Shown here in pieces: positions 37,093 through 46,543 of a stretch of DNA of 64,000 bases. The position numbers and the translations under genes were made by a program. Origin of the DNA: Mucilaginibacter sp. cycad4 (GTDB lineage: Bacteria; Bacteroidota; Bacteroidia; Sphingobacteriales; Sphingobacteriaceae); the NCBI RefSeq assembly GCF_034263275.1, contig NZ_CP139559.1:4960001-5024000 (forward strand), in the 5' to 3' direction. The notes under the pieces were generated by a model. That model worked only from the letters and a program-made list of their open reading frames with translations, made no database searches and was not told the origin of the DNA. Numbering within the stretch: position 1 is the stretch's first letter; every line of letters begins with the position of its first letter.

Positions 37093-38300
37093 CGATAGGG
37101 CTGATAACACCTTACTTCCCTGATGAGCACACTATCGACAGTGGTATAGCTAATCACTATCTGCTGCTGGCACAAAGTTTAGGAGCCAAAGGGAATAAGG
37201 TTGTCGTGGTCCACGTCCGGCCGCTCCGTAATGATGAGCATGGTATCTTTAGTAAACAGATCCTTGCAGAAGGCATTACCGTACTTACCTATAAGGTTAA
37301 AGCACCTGTTATTATCGACAAGTTTTTTAAACATCAATGGGCAATCATTGATTTTGTGTTGAAGATCAGATCCATGCGTGTTACATCGCAGGTTTTGAAT
37401 AAAATCATACAACAATATGGCATTGAGGTAATCGAAACAAGCAGTTATTTTTCGCTGTGCTATTTTTCGCTTTACAAAAAAAACAAGGCTCCCGTAGCTG
37501 TGAGGGTGAGTACTACCTTTTCGCAGATCATGAACGAGCACTATCCTTTTAAATCGAGGGTAATGGATATGATAGCCAAAATGGAGATAGCCTTTGTTAA
37601 AAGGAGTGAGTACGTTATTACCCATGCGCACAGCCACGCCCTGGAACTGGAACGCCTTTATGACATTGCAACTGAAAGGTTCGAAATTATTCCGCACGGC
37701 ATTAACCTGCCTGTTATGACTGAGTATCCAACTACAGGCCTGGTCATTAAAGTATTATACACTGGTAGGTTGGAATACCGCAAAGGCACCGATGTTTTGC
37801 TTGAGGCAATCCCGCTGGTATTACAGCAAAAGCCCGATATTTTGTTTGAATTGATTGGTAATGACACCAGTAATGATTATCAGAACAGGTTCAAGACCGA
37901 TAATCCCGAAGAGGTTTTGCAAAGGGTGATTTTCAGCGGGAAAGTTGATCATGAAACCTTATGCCGGGCCTACCAGGCATGCGATATTTTTGTTGCACCA
38001 TCAAGATATGAATCGTTCGGGCTGATATTTATCGAGGCTATGAGCTATGGCAAACCCGTTATTAGCTGCAACGTTGGTGGCGTACCCGAAATTATCACCG
38101 ACAATTACAACGGCTTCTTTGCCGAAACCGGCGATGTGCAAAGCCTCGCAGATAAGATTCTTCGACTGGCCGACAATGGTGATTTAAGAAAGCAAATGGG
38201 CCTAAATGCCCGCAAAACAATTGAAGAAAAATTTAACAGTGATCAGTTAGCTGATAACTCATTAACATATTACAACAAGATCATTACTGATTTCAACTAA
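37089..38300 (+). CDS. Glycosyltransferase family 4
   Basis: A 403-aa GT-B enzyme. N-terminal YFPDEHTIDSGIANHY loop; C-terminal LYTGRLEYRKGTDVLLEAI, FSGKVDHETL and SRYESFGLIFIEAMSYGKPVI with the EX7E motif; then CNVGGVPEII. Start ATG overlaps the previous stop (ATGA). Donor sugar unknown. Confidence 0.92.
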   Translation: MTIGLITPYFPDEHTIDSGIANHYLLLAQSLGAKGNKVVVVHVRPLRNDEHGIFSKQILAEGITVLTYKVKAPVIIDKFFKHQWAIIDFVLKIRSMRVTSQVLNKIIQQYGIEVIETSSYFSLCYFSLYKKNKAPVAVRVSTTFSQIMNEHYPFKSRVMDMIAKMEIAFVKRSEYVITHAHSHALELERLYDIATERFEIIPHGINLPVMTEYPTTGLVIKVLYTGRLEYRKGTDVLLEAIPLVLQQKPDILFELIGNDTSNDYQNRFKTDNPEEVLQRVIFSGKVDHETLCRAYQACDIFVAPSRYESFGLIFIEAMSYGKPVISCNVGGVPEIITDNYNGFFAETGDVQSLADKILRLADNGDLRKQMGLNARKTIEEKFNSDQLADNSLTYYNKIITDFN

Positions 38301-39220
38301 TGCAGCTTTCGGTAATTATCCCGACTTACAATCCCGACGTCACAAGGCTGGAACAAACGCTTACGGGTTTAAAGAGCCAATCGCTGCCGGTTAATCAGTG
38401 GGAATTAATTGTCATCGACAATAACTCATCTAATAATTTCTGGCAGCAGCTTAACCTAGGCTGGCACCCTGCTTCCAAAATTGTAAAGGAAACAAAACAA
38501 GGCCTCACTTTTGCACGGCTTAAAGGTTTTAATGAATTAACAAGCGATATCATTGTCTTGGTTGATGACGATAATATCCTTAATGCGGGTTATCTTGAAA
38601 AAGCATTGAATATATTTCGTCAAAATCCTCAAATAGGAGCTATAGGTGGTAAATCAATCCCGCTGTTTGAAACTACTCCGCCCGAATGGCTGGGCGAATT
38701 TTATGGCAGTCTGGCCCTGCGCGATCTGGGCGATGAGCCCTTACTGGCCACATGGAATAATCAATATCCTGCCTGTGCTCCCATCGGTGCAGGGATGGCC
38801 ATACAACGCAAAGCCCTCACATCCTATATCGAAAAAATAACATCGGGCAACAGTAATATCAGCGACCGGACTGGTAATTCCCTAAGTTCGGGCGGCGACA
38901 ATGACATGATAATCGAAATCCTCAAAAGCGGCTGGCAGGTTGGCTATTTTCCGGAGCTTACGTTACAGCATATTATTACCGCTCAACGGATGAAGGCAGA
39001 TTATCTTGCCCGCCTGCTTAATAATACCAATAAATCATGGGTACAGTTATTACAAAGCCATGGTATAAATCCCAGGCAACAGGTGACAAAAGCAGGCGCT
39101 TTATTGCGGAAAGCAAAAGCCTGGTTTCGCTACAAGGCGTGGAAAAGCAAACCAGATTATATCAAATGGCAGGGAGCGTGCGGCACGTTTGACGGCCTGG
39201 CATCCTTGCCCCATAAATAA
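38300..39220 (+). CDS. Glycosyltransferase family 2
   Basis: A 306-aa GT-A enzyme with SVIIPTYNPDVTRLEQTL, VIDNNSSNNF, GLTFARLKGF and the metal site LVDDDNIL. A later SGGDNDMII segment carries the likely catalytic acidic pair. The ATG overlaps the previous TAA by one base. Confidence 0.87.
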   Translation: MQLSVIIPTYNPDVTRLEQTLTGLKSQSLPVNQWELIVIDNNSSNNFWQQLNLGWHPASKIVKETKQGLTFARLKGFNELTSDIIVLVDDDNILNAGYLEKALNIFRQNPQIGAIGGKSIPLFETTPPEWLGEFYGSLALRDLGDEPLLATWNNQYPACAPIGAGMAIQRKALTSYIEKITSGNSNISDRTGNSLSSGGDNDMIIEILKSGWQVGYFPELTLQHIITAQRMKADYLARLLNNTNKSWVQLLQSHGINPRQQVTKAGALLRKAKAWFRYKAWKSKPDYIKWQGACGTFDGLASLPHK

Positions 39221-39224
39221 CCAG

Positions 39225-40142
39225 ATGCAATCGCTCATCAATTTTTTATATCGCAACCCGCGTTCACAACTGCAAAAGTTCAGGCATTTTGGTGGGTATC
39301 TTAACTACCGGAGCATGATGAACGGGCGCAAGGAAATGGAAAAGCGCTCGGTTGACTTGCCTCCGGTAGTTTCACATGCCAACGGGTTACCGCTTTACTT
39401 TTTAACAGGCAAAAACTACCTGTACCAAACACTTTATTGCATCCAATCATTAATTAAAATATCCGCTGTACAGTTTAAATTTATATTAGTTGATGACGGC
39501 AGCTTTAATACCATGCTGATGGAAAGGGTAGCAAAACAGTTGCCCGGCGCGCAGGTAATTACGGCCGAGCAGATCAGCAAAAACCTGCAAAATGCGTTGC
39601 CCGAGGCCCGATATCCGTATTTGCATAAAAAAAGAGCGGTTTATCCTCACATCAAAAAACTGACTGACGTGCACACCATTCCCAGTCATGCCTGGAAACT
39701 GGTACTGGATTCAGACATGCTTTTTTGGCATGAGCCTGCGAAGATGATCAACTGGCTTAACGACCCGCAACAGCCCCTCCACATGATTGATTGCACAGAA
39801 GCTTACGGCTATTCGCGGCAATTGATGGAACAATTGGCGGGTTCACCAGTAAAAGCATTGCTTAATGTTGGAGCTATCGGCTTAAAAAGCGAAGCTATCG
39901 TTTGGGACAAACTTGAAAACTGGGTTAAAACACTTGAAGAGCAGGAAGGTACTTCTTATTATTTAGAGCAGGCGCTCTCGGCCATGCTGATAGAGAATAC
40001 TGATTCCCTTGTTTTGAAAGCAGAAGATTATATTGTAAATCCCAGTCAGTACCAGATCAAAGATAAAACAGGCATTCTTCATCACTATGTCGACCTCTCC
40101 AAAGAAGGCTACTTTAAACAAGCATGGAAACACTTTTTATAG
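39225..40142 (+). CDS. Putative GT-A glycosyltransferase, paralogue A
   Basis: A 305-aa protein; the ATG at 39225 follows the previous stop by four bases. LYFLTGKNYLYQTLYCIQSL, ILVDDGSF and the DXD-like VLDSDMLFWHEP mark a GT8-like fold. It aligns along its length with the next gene (shared LTGxxYxxQT, DIHTxPS/DVHTIPS, LDSDMxFxxxP). I do not recognise a named family. A local duplication in the locus is the simple view. Confidence 0.7.
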   Translation: MQSLINFLYRNPRSQLQKFRHFGGYLNYRSMMNGRKEMEKRSVDLPPVVSHANGLPLYFLTGKNYLYQTLYCIQSLIKISAVQFKFILVDDGSFNTMLMERVAKQLPGAQVITAEQISKNLQNALPEARYPYLHKKRAVYPHIKKLTDVHTIPSHAWKLVLDSDMLFWHEPAKMINWLNDPQQPLHMIDCTEAYGYSRQLMEQLAGSPVKALLNVGAIGLKSEAIVWDKLENWVKTLEEQEGTSYYLEQALSAMLIENTDSLVLKAEDYIVNPSQYQIKDKTGILHHYVDLSKEGYFKQAWKHFL

Positions 40143-40145
40143 TCC

Positions 40146-41078
40146 ATGGCATTAGGTAAAGTGGCATACAAGTATTTTTTCAAACCTACTTTTTCGGTGA
40201 GATACCATATCCGTCACTTCGGGCTGACGGGCTGGCTGCGCATGCAGCGGGGTGAGGAGCAAATGAAAAAAGCGGCCTCAAAATTGCCCCCTGTTAATTT
40301 ACCCACAGATAAAATACTGGAAGTTAGCTTCCTGACGGGGGCAAAATACTGGCATCAAACCATCTTTTGCGCATATACGCTGTCCCGCTGCCTGGATGGC
40401 CGGTTGGGAATTAAACTATATTCGGACGGAACACTGACCGATGAACATATTGGGTTTATAAACAAGGTATTGCCGGGTATTAAAGCTATATCCGAAAAGC
40501 AGGTGCTAAAGCACCTTGATAGTGTTTTACCACAACATCAATTTCCAACATTAAGGCATTTGCGTAACTGGCACCCGTTTTTTCGCCGGTTGATAGATAT
40601 TCATACCGCCCCTTCATGGACCATTCATTTGGATAGCGACATGATCTTTTTCGGTCAACCCCGCCAAATTCTGGAGGCGTATCAACACAAAACAGCTGTT
40701 TACATGAAAGAACAACTGGAAAACTCCTACTTTGTTGATAGCGAGGACGTATTGAGGGATAAATATGATATCAATTGTATAAAAAGCGTTAACGGTGGTA
40801 TCATAGCTTACGATAACGACAGAATTGATTATGCCGATCTTGAAGAGAAAGCCAAACTGCTGTTGCAGCATTATCCTCTCGCCGGCCCGGCACAGGTGGA
40901 ACAAACATTGATGAGCTATGTGCTTTACCGACAAACGGCAATGGCGCTCGATGAAAAAACATATACCATCTTTTACGACGACAAACCTGATCCGGGCAGT
41001 CTGCAGATTGTAAGACATTATATTTTCAAGGCCAAGCTGCCTTATTTTACAACGGAATGGAAAAAAGCGGTCCTTTAG
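40146..41078 (+). CDS. Putative GT-A glycosyltransferase, paralogue B
   Basis: A 310-aa protein with FLTGAKYWHQTIFCAYTL, LYSDGTLT, RLIDIHTAPSWTIHLDSDMIFFGQP (DSD metal site) and INGGIIAYD-like sequence (SVNGGIIAYDNDR). It is a paralogue of the gene before it. It overlaps the next gene by 22 bases. Donor and acceptor unknown. Confidence 0.7.
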   Translation: MALGKVAYKYFFKPTFSVRYHIRHFGLTGWLRMQRGEEQMKKAASKLPPVNLPTDKILEVSFLTGAKYWHQTIFCAYTLSRCLDGRLGIKLYSDGTLTDEHIGFINKVLPGIKAISEKQVLKHLDSVLPQHQFPTLRHLRNWHPFFRRLIDIHTAPSWTIHLDSDMIFFGQPRQILEAYQHKTAVYMKEQLENSYFVDSEDVLRDKYDINCIKSVNGGIIAYDNDRIDYADLEEKAKLLLQHYPLAGPAQVEQTLMSYVLYRQTAMALDEKTYTIFYDDKPDPGSLQIVRHYIFKAKLPYFTTEWKKAVL

Positions 41079-42019
41079 TTTCTGTTTGCATGCCTGCCTA
41101 TGACGCAGGTAAATATATTGCCGACGCCGTTCGTTCAATACTCAAGCAAACCTATTCTTACTGGGAGCTCATTATTGTTAATGACGGCTCTACCGATGAT
41201 ACGTCCCTCATACTTAAACAATTTACCGACCCGCGCATCAGCGTTCATCAGCAGGAAAACTGCGGACAATGCGCTGCTGCAAACAAGGCCTTTAGCCTTT
41301 CAAAAGGCAGGCTCGTTAAATTTATGGACGCTGATGATATGATCTCACCCGGTTATCTTGCAGCGCAGGTAAACTGCATTGGTGATCGTGAAGATACAGT
41401 AGCTTCAGCTGCCTGGGGCCGTTTTTATAACGACGATATCAACACCTTTAAACTGAATGAAGAGGTCATCAGAGAGGATTGCCAACCCATCGACTGGCTG
41501 GTATCCTCGATGGACGGCAAACAAGCGATGATGCAGTGCGCCATTTGGCTTATCCCGAGGGCAATACTTCAAAAATCGGGACTATGGAACGAGCGTTTGA
41601 GTCTCATTAATGATTTTGAATTTATCATCAGAGTAGTATTGAATGCCCGCGAAATACGTTTTGCCGAAAATTCAGTGCTATACTACAGAAGCGGCCTCCA
41701 AAATTCCTTGTCCTCCTTAAAATCACAAAAAGGCGCTCAATCTGCCTTTGATTCCATCAATATGGGTACTTCGTACATGCTGGACTTTGAACCCAGCGAC
41801 CGCGTAAAAAAGGTATGTGCTGCCTGCTTTCAAAATTTTGTATACTCTTTTTATCCCTTTCATAAAACGCTTATCAAATTAGCAGAACATAAAATAAAAG
41901 AACTCGGCGGCACAACATCAGCATTTCCGTCGGGCGGTTATACCCGGTTACTTCAAAAAATTATCGGCTGGAAAAACGTAAAAAAAATAAAACTGTTGCT
42001 ACCAGGAGATTTAAAATAA
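41057..42019 (+). CDS. Glycosyltransferase family 2
   Basis: A 320-aa GT-A enzyme: SVCMPAYDAGKYIADAVRSIL, VNDGSTDDTS, ENCGQCAAANKAF and MDADDMI (DXD). The ATG lies in the 3' end of the previous gene (22-base overlap). The C-terminal region (SFYPFHKTLIKLAEHKIKEL) is helical and basic. Confidence 0.88.
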   Translation: MEKSGPLVSVCMPAYDAGKYIADAVRSILKQTYSYWELIIVNDGSTDDTSLILKQFTDPRISVHQQENCGQCAAANKAFSLSKGRLVKFMDADDMISPGYLAAQVNCIGDREDTVASAAWGRFYNDDINTFKLNEEVIREDCQPIDWLVSSMDGKQAMMQCAIWLIPRAILQKSGLWNERLSLINDFEFIIRVVLNAREIRFAENSVLYYRSGLQNSLSSLKSQKGAQSAFDSINMGTSYMLDFEPSDRVKKVCAACFQNFVYSFYPFHKTLIKLAEHKIKELGGTTSAFPSGGYTRLLQKIIGWKNVKKIKLLLPGDLK

Positions 42020-43017
42020 TGGCGCATTGCCGTGTTTACCTGTTTACTTATAAAAGAAACGAACTTTTCCAACGCGCTGTAAAAAGCTTGCTTGACCAAA
42101 CATTCACCAGCTGGATTTGCGAAGTACATAATGATTGTCCCGACGATCCATTTCCGGGGGAGTTTATATCGTCCTTAAACGACCAGCGTTTTATCATGAA
42201 AACCCACACCGAAAACCTTGGTGCTGTCGCCAGCTTTAACCTCGCGTTTGCCGGTTGCAATGAGCCATACGCCAGTATCTTAGAAGACGACAACTGGTGG
42301 GAGCCGCACTTTTTGAAAGAGATGACAGCAGTTATGGATAACGACCCAAAGATAAAAGTTTCCTGGAGCAACATGGCGCTATGGCGCGAAGAACAGGGCA
42401 ACCTTTGGACAGATACGCGTCAGACTATCTGGCCGGATAAGCAATCGCAACTTTTTGAATGGCCGCAAGTCAGGCAAACCTTGGGTGCTTTGCACTCGAA
42501 CGGAGCTATGTTATACCGCGGGCAGCATGCATCAAAGTACCTCGTGCCACCTGGTATATTATTCAACGCCGTCGAGCTAATCAGGGAGCGTTCGTTTGAG
42601 CATCCTATTTATCTGCATGGGAAACCACTGGCTAATTTTGCCATTACACTGGCTACAGCCCGCAACAGCGATCCTTATAGCTGGATTGCTACGCAGACCA
42701 TGCTGGTAGCAAGCTTCATGGCGGCATCGCCTGACAAAAAGAAAACCATGAAGGAAAGCCTTGCATACCATCGGGCACAAAGACCCGTCCCCACAGCCTC
42801 CTTTTTTCTTGCCAATATGCTTATCCTGAAGAACAAGGGGCTGTATAAATGCTTTACGATTACCGACTGGTTACATTTTGGCAAATGGTTGCTTGGCAAT
42901 GGCCGTCAATTAAATTACATTAAACGATATATCGCATCGCAATCAGATACCTACCGCTTCCTTCTTAAACAAACCGGGCTGCGATACCGGGAGGCTGAAC
43001 AAAACACACGAAATTGA
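42019..43017 (+). CDS. Glycosyltransferase family 2-like protein
   Basis: A 332-aa protein. VYLFTYKRNELFQRAVKSLLDQTF begins the GT-A fold, and LEDDNWWEPHFL holds an EDD site. The second half (RERSFEHPIYLHGKPLANF) differs from common GT2 members. The ATG overlaps the previous TAA by one base. Family fairly sure, role unknown. Confidence 0.8.
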   Translation: MAHCRVYLFTYKRNELFQRAVKSLLDQTFTSWICEVHNDCPDDPFPGEFISSLNDQRFIMKTHTENLGAVASFNLAFAGCNEPYASILEDDNWWEPHFLKEMTAVMDNDPKIKVSWSNMALWREEQGNLWTDTRQTIWPDKQSQLFEWPQVRQTLGALHSNGAMLYRGQHASKYLVPPGILFNAVELIRERSFEHPIYLHGKPLANFAITLATARNSDPYSWIATQTMLVASFMAASPDKKKTMKESLAYHRAQRPVPTASFFLANMLILKNKGLYKCFTITDWLHFGKWLLGNGRQLNYIKRYIASQSDTYRFLLKQTGLRYREAEQNTRN

Positions 43018-44042
43018 AAATAGCCCTTATCGTAAACCCGCTGATCGCTGTACCACCTGAGCAATACGGTGGTATTGAGCGCATTGTTTTTATGCTGATC
43101 CGGGAGCTTAAAAAAAGCGGACATGATGTCACCTTATACGCCAATGAATATTCGCAACCCGGCTGTAAACTCATCGGTTACCGGGAATCGGCTCATTACG
43201 GCGCTAAAGATCTGGTAAAGATCAACCGGCTCACGTCAAAAATTGCTTTTCAGCATTTTGATCTTGTACATACCTTCGGCCGAATGAGCAATATCGCATT
43301 GCTGATGTTCAGCCGAATCCCCAAGATTGTATCCTATCAATTACCGCCAACCATATCGCAGGTAAAAAAGGCGGTCAGTATCGCTCATGAAAATTCATTG
43401 AGATTTACGGCATGCAGCAAGTACATCGCTAACCAGATCACTGCTTTTGCTGATGTAACTACCATTTACAACGGGGTTGACATTAAAGACTATGATTTCA
43501 ATGCCGATGTTGCAGAGGGCGCCCCTCTTACTTTTCTAGGACGCATTCAACAGGAAAAAGGGACAGCTATTGCCATAAATGCAGCAAAAAAAACAAACCA
43601 AAAGCTGGTGATAGCTGGCAATGTGCCTAATGAGCCAAAACACCAGCAATACTTTAACGAGCAGGTAAAACCATACATCGACGGAGAGCAGATCAAGTAC
43701 ATAGGCCCGGTTAATAACAGCCAGAAAAATCACTTGCTCCGTAACTCCAAAGCTTTCCTGATGCCGGTAACCTGGGATGAGCCCTTCGGCATTGTAATGG
43801 CCGAAGCCCTGGCCTGCGGTACACCCGTTATCGGTTTTAATCGCGGCGCCGTGCCGGAAGTGGTAACCAATGGATCAAACGGTTTTGTCTGCGCTACCGA
43901 AGCTGACATGCAAACAGCAATCAATAACATTGATGGCATCAGCAGGGCAACGTGCCGGCAGGTTGCCGAACAAAAATTCAGTGCCGGGGTGTTGGCCAAA
44001 CAATACGAGGAATTATACAGACTGGCAACAGGCAAAAATTGA
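43014..44042 (+). CDS. Glycosyltransferase family 4
   Basis: A 342-aa GT-B enzyme with PPEQYGGIERIVFMLIREL (glycine-rich acceptor loop), FLGRIQQEKGTAIAI and WDEPFGIVMAEALACGTPVIGF (EX7E), then GAVPEVV. It is like the GT4s that work early on lipid-linked glycans. Start TTG overlaps the previous stop (TTGA). Confidence 0.92.
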   Translation: MKIALIVNPLIAVPPEQYGGIERIVFMLIRELKKSGHDVTLYANEYSQPGCKLIGYRESAHYGAKDLVKINRLTSKIAFQHFDLVHTFGRMSNIALLMFSRIPKIVSYQLPPTISQVKKAVSIAHENSLRFTACSKYIANQITAFADVTTIYNGVDIKDYDFNADVAEGAPLTFLGRIQQEKGTAIAINAAKKTNQKLVIAGNVPNEPKHQQYFNEQVKPYIDGEQIKYIGPVNNSQKNHLLRNSKAFLMPVTWDEPFGIVMAEALACGTPVIGFNRGAVPEVVTNGSNGFVCATEADMQTAINNIDGISRATCRQVAEQKFSAGVLAKQYEELYRLATGKN

Positions 44043-45256
44043 AGAACGTTACTTTTATAACTACCGGCCAGCCGACTACCAACCCGCGCCTGGTTAAAGA
44101 GGCTGAAACCCTGCAAAAACTTGGATACAACGTTAAAGTGATCTGCTGCTTTTACCAGCAATGGGCCCAAAAAGCTGATGTGGTTTTAATCGACAGGTAT
44201 CCTGGCATGTATATTTATTGCGGAGGTGACCCTATAGTACAAAGAGGAGCTTACCTTAAAACCCGCCTCCGCCAAAAGCTAAGTGCGCTATTATTTAAAT
44301 ATATCAGGAATTTCGGAATACCGGAAAACGCCATTAGCCGCAGCCATACGGAAGCCCTGACTATTGCAAGAAAAATAAAAACCGATCTCTACATAGCCCA
44401 TAATCTCGGCGCGCTGCCAGCTGCAGTATTAGCGGCAAAACACAATGGCGCCAAAGTTGGTTACGATGCAGAGGATATGCATTCGGGCCAGTTTACTTCC
44501 ACCGATGATGAAAATTATCGACTTAATAAATACATCGAAGAAAAATATTTTAGCCGGGTCAATTACTTTACCGCTGCAAGCCCGCTCATAGCCAAGTTTT
44601 ACAAAGGCGAGTACAGCTATCTGAAACCTGTTGTGATAAATAACGTGTTTCCTAAAACGGCGCTAAACGTCAGGCAAAATTATAAAGCCAATGACCCGTT
44701 AAAACTGTTTTGGTTTTCGCAGACTATAGGCCCCGAAAGAGGATTGGAAGATGTGATCAAAGCAATGTCCGCAGTTAAAGGCAATATACAGCTACACCTG
44801 TTAGGCAGTTGCCATGAAGGTCACAAAGCAGCATTATTAAACCTTGCCGGTACACTTAATTTGAACCCGGATCAACTTTGGTTTCATGAGCCTATCGGTG
44901 CTGGTGAGATTTTTGCCTTCGCAAGCCGGTTTGATATAGGGATGGCTACCGAAACCGGCGTACCTTTAAACAGGGACATCTGCCTTACCAATAAGATCTT
45001 TACTTACATACAATGCGGTTTGGCTATGATAGTGAGCGATACGCAAGCGCAAACTTTGTTTATGGAACAATATCCGAACACCGGAAAATTGTATCAGAAA
45101 AACAACCTGCAGTCATTAATGGATTGCATCGGCTTTTACCTCCAAAACCCCGATGCTTTATACCGAACCCGATTGCAAAATCACCAGTTAGGCCAAGTTG
45201 AATTAAACTGGGAAACAGAACGCCATCAGTTTTTAAATCTTGTTGAAAACCTCTAA
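44039..45256 (+). CDS. Glycosyltransferase family 4-like protein
   Basis: The chosen TTG at 44039 gives 405 aa starting LKNVTFITTGQPTTNPRLVKEA; the longer frame from 43952 lies inside the previous gene. It has a TSTDDENYRLNKYIEEKYF-like midsection and FWFSQTIGPERGLEDVI, HLLGSCHEG and TNKIFTYIQCGLAMIVSD in the C-terminal half. The EX7E motif is weak, so donor binding may differ from typical GT4. TTGA overlap with the previous gene. Confidence 0.8.
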   Translation: MKNVTFITTGQPTTNPRLVKEAETLQKLGYNVKVICCFYQQWAQKADVVLIDRYPGMYIYCGGDPIVQRGAYLKTRLRQKLSALLFKYIRNFGIPENAISRSHTEALTIARKIKTDLYIAHNLGALPAAVLAAKHNGAKVGYDAEDMHSGQFTSTDDENYRLNKYIEEKYFSRVNYFTAASPLIAKFYKGEYSYLKPVVINNVFPKTALNVRQNYKANDPLKLFWFSQTIGPERGLEDVIKAMSAVKGNIQLHLLGSCHEGHKAALLNLAGTLNLNPDQLWFHEPIGAGEIFAFASRFDIGMATETGVPLNRDICLTNKIFTYIQCGLAMIVSDTQAQTLFMEQYPNTGKLYQKNNLQSLMDCIGFYLQNPDALYRTRLQNHQLGQVELNWETERHQFLNLVENL

Positions 45257-45259
45257 GCA

Positions 45260-46543
45260 TTGAATAAAAAGCTGCTTGTCATTTCGCCCTACTTCCCACC
45301 GGTAAATGCGGCGGATATGCAGCGCGTGAGGATGAGCCTCCCCTATTTTGCATCTTGTGGCTGGGATGCCGAGGTAGTTACCATTGATGAGCAACATGCC
45401 GACCTGGCGAAGGATAAATTATTGCTGCAAAGCATATCTCCGGATCTTAAAGTTCATAAAGTAAAAGCATTGAGCAAAACGCTCACTTCAAAAATCGGGT
45501 TGGGTAGTATCGCTATCCGCTCGCTATGGTATTACCGCAAAACAGTTAACCGCTTGCTGACGAACAACAAATTCGATCTCATCTATTTTTCAACGACCCA
45601 GTTCCCGGTTTGTACCTTGGGCGCCTACTGGAAAAAACGTTTCGGGGTTCCCTATGTTATCGATATGCAGGACCCCTGGCATTCCGATTATTACATCAAC
45701 AAGCCCAAAAGCGAACAGCCCCCGAAATATTGGTTCGCCTATCGCTTAAACAAATACCTGGAACCCATCGCCATAAAAAATGCAGACGGACTGATCAGTG
45801 TATCATCTGCCTATATCGATGATCTCAAATCCCGATATCCTGTAATTCAGCATATCCCGGCAGCAACCATAACTTTCGGTGCTTTCGAGCCGGATTTGCA
45901 AATAGCGAACAACAATCAAAAGCTTTTTCCCAGTTTGCTTGACGAGCACTCAATCAATGTCGTATATATCGGCCGGGGTGGTAAGGATATGCACAAGGCC
46001 ATCAGCCCGGTGTTTGAAGCATTGCAAACCGGGTTAAAGAAAAACAGCGGGCAATGCACTAAAATAAAACTCTGCTTCATCGGTACCAGCTACGCCCCTG
46101 CCGGGCAGGGAAAAGCAACGATACTGCCTTTGGCCGAACAATATGGCATTGCGGACCATGTCGTTGAAATAACCGACAGGATCAGCTACTACCAAACATT
46201 GCTCACACTGCAACAAGCCGATGCACTATTTATCCCGGGATCTGACGATCCAAAATATACGGCATCAAAAATATTTCCCTACCTGCTCGCAAAAAAACCG
46301 GTGTTGGCCATATTTAATGCTGCCAGCTCTGCAATACCCATTATGCAGCAATATGGTGTACACCACGTTTATAGCTACGATAATATTACTTCTGAAAACG
46401 TATTTACATTTTTTGAGCAATTGACACAAGGCGGTCTAAAACCGGTTGAATATAATCCTGATGCCCTAAAAAACTACTCAGCACGGGAAATGACGCTGGC
46501 GCAGTGCCACTTATTTGATAGAGTTATTTATGAATGCCATTAA
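45260..46543 (+). CDS. Glycosyltransferase family 4-like protein
   Basis: A 427-aa GT-B-like protein: LLVISPYFPPVNAADMQRVRMSL, VIDMQDPWHSDYY, YIGRGGKDMHKAI and the C-terminal PGSDDPKYTASKIFPYLLAKKPVLAIF. The last region matches transferases with a SKxFxYLA-type donor loop. Start is TTG at 45260. Sugar unknown. Confidence 0.82.
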   Translation: MNKKLLVISPYFPPVNAADMQRVRMSLPYFASCGWDAEVVTIDEQHADLAKDKLLLQSISPDLKVHKVKALSKTLTSKIGLGSIAIRSLWYYRKTVNRLLTNNKFDLIYFSTTQFPVCTLGAYWKKRFGVPYVIDMQDPWHSDYYINKPKSEQPPKYWFAYRLNKYLEPIAIKNADGLISVSSAYIDDLKSRYPVIQHIPAATITFGAFEPDLQIANNNQKLFPSLLDEHSINVVYIGRGGKDMHKAISPVFEALQTGLKKNSGQCTKIKLCFIGTSYAPAGQGKATILPLAEQYGIADHVVEITDRISYYQTLLTLQQADALFIPGSDDPKYTASKIFPYLLAKKPVLAIFNAASSAIPIMQQYGVHHVYSYDNITSENVFTFFEQLTQGGLKPVEYNPDALKNYSAREMTLAQCHLFDRVIYECH

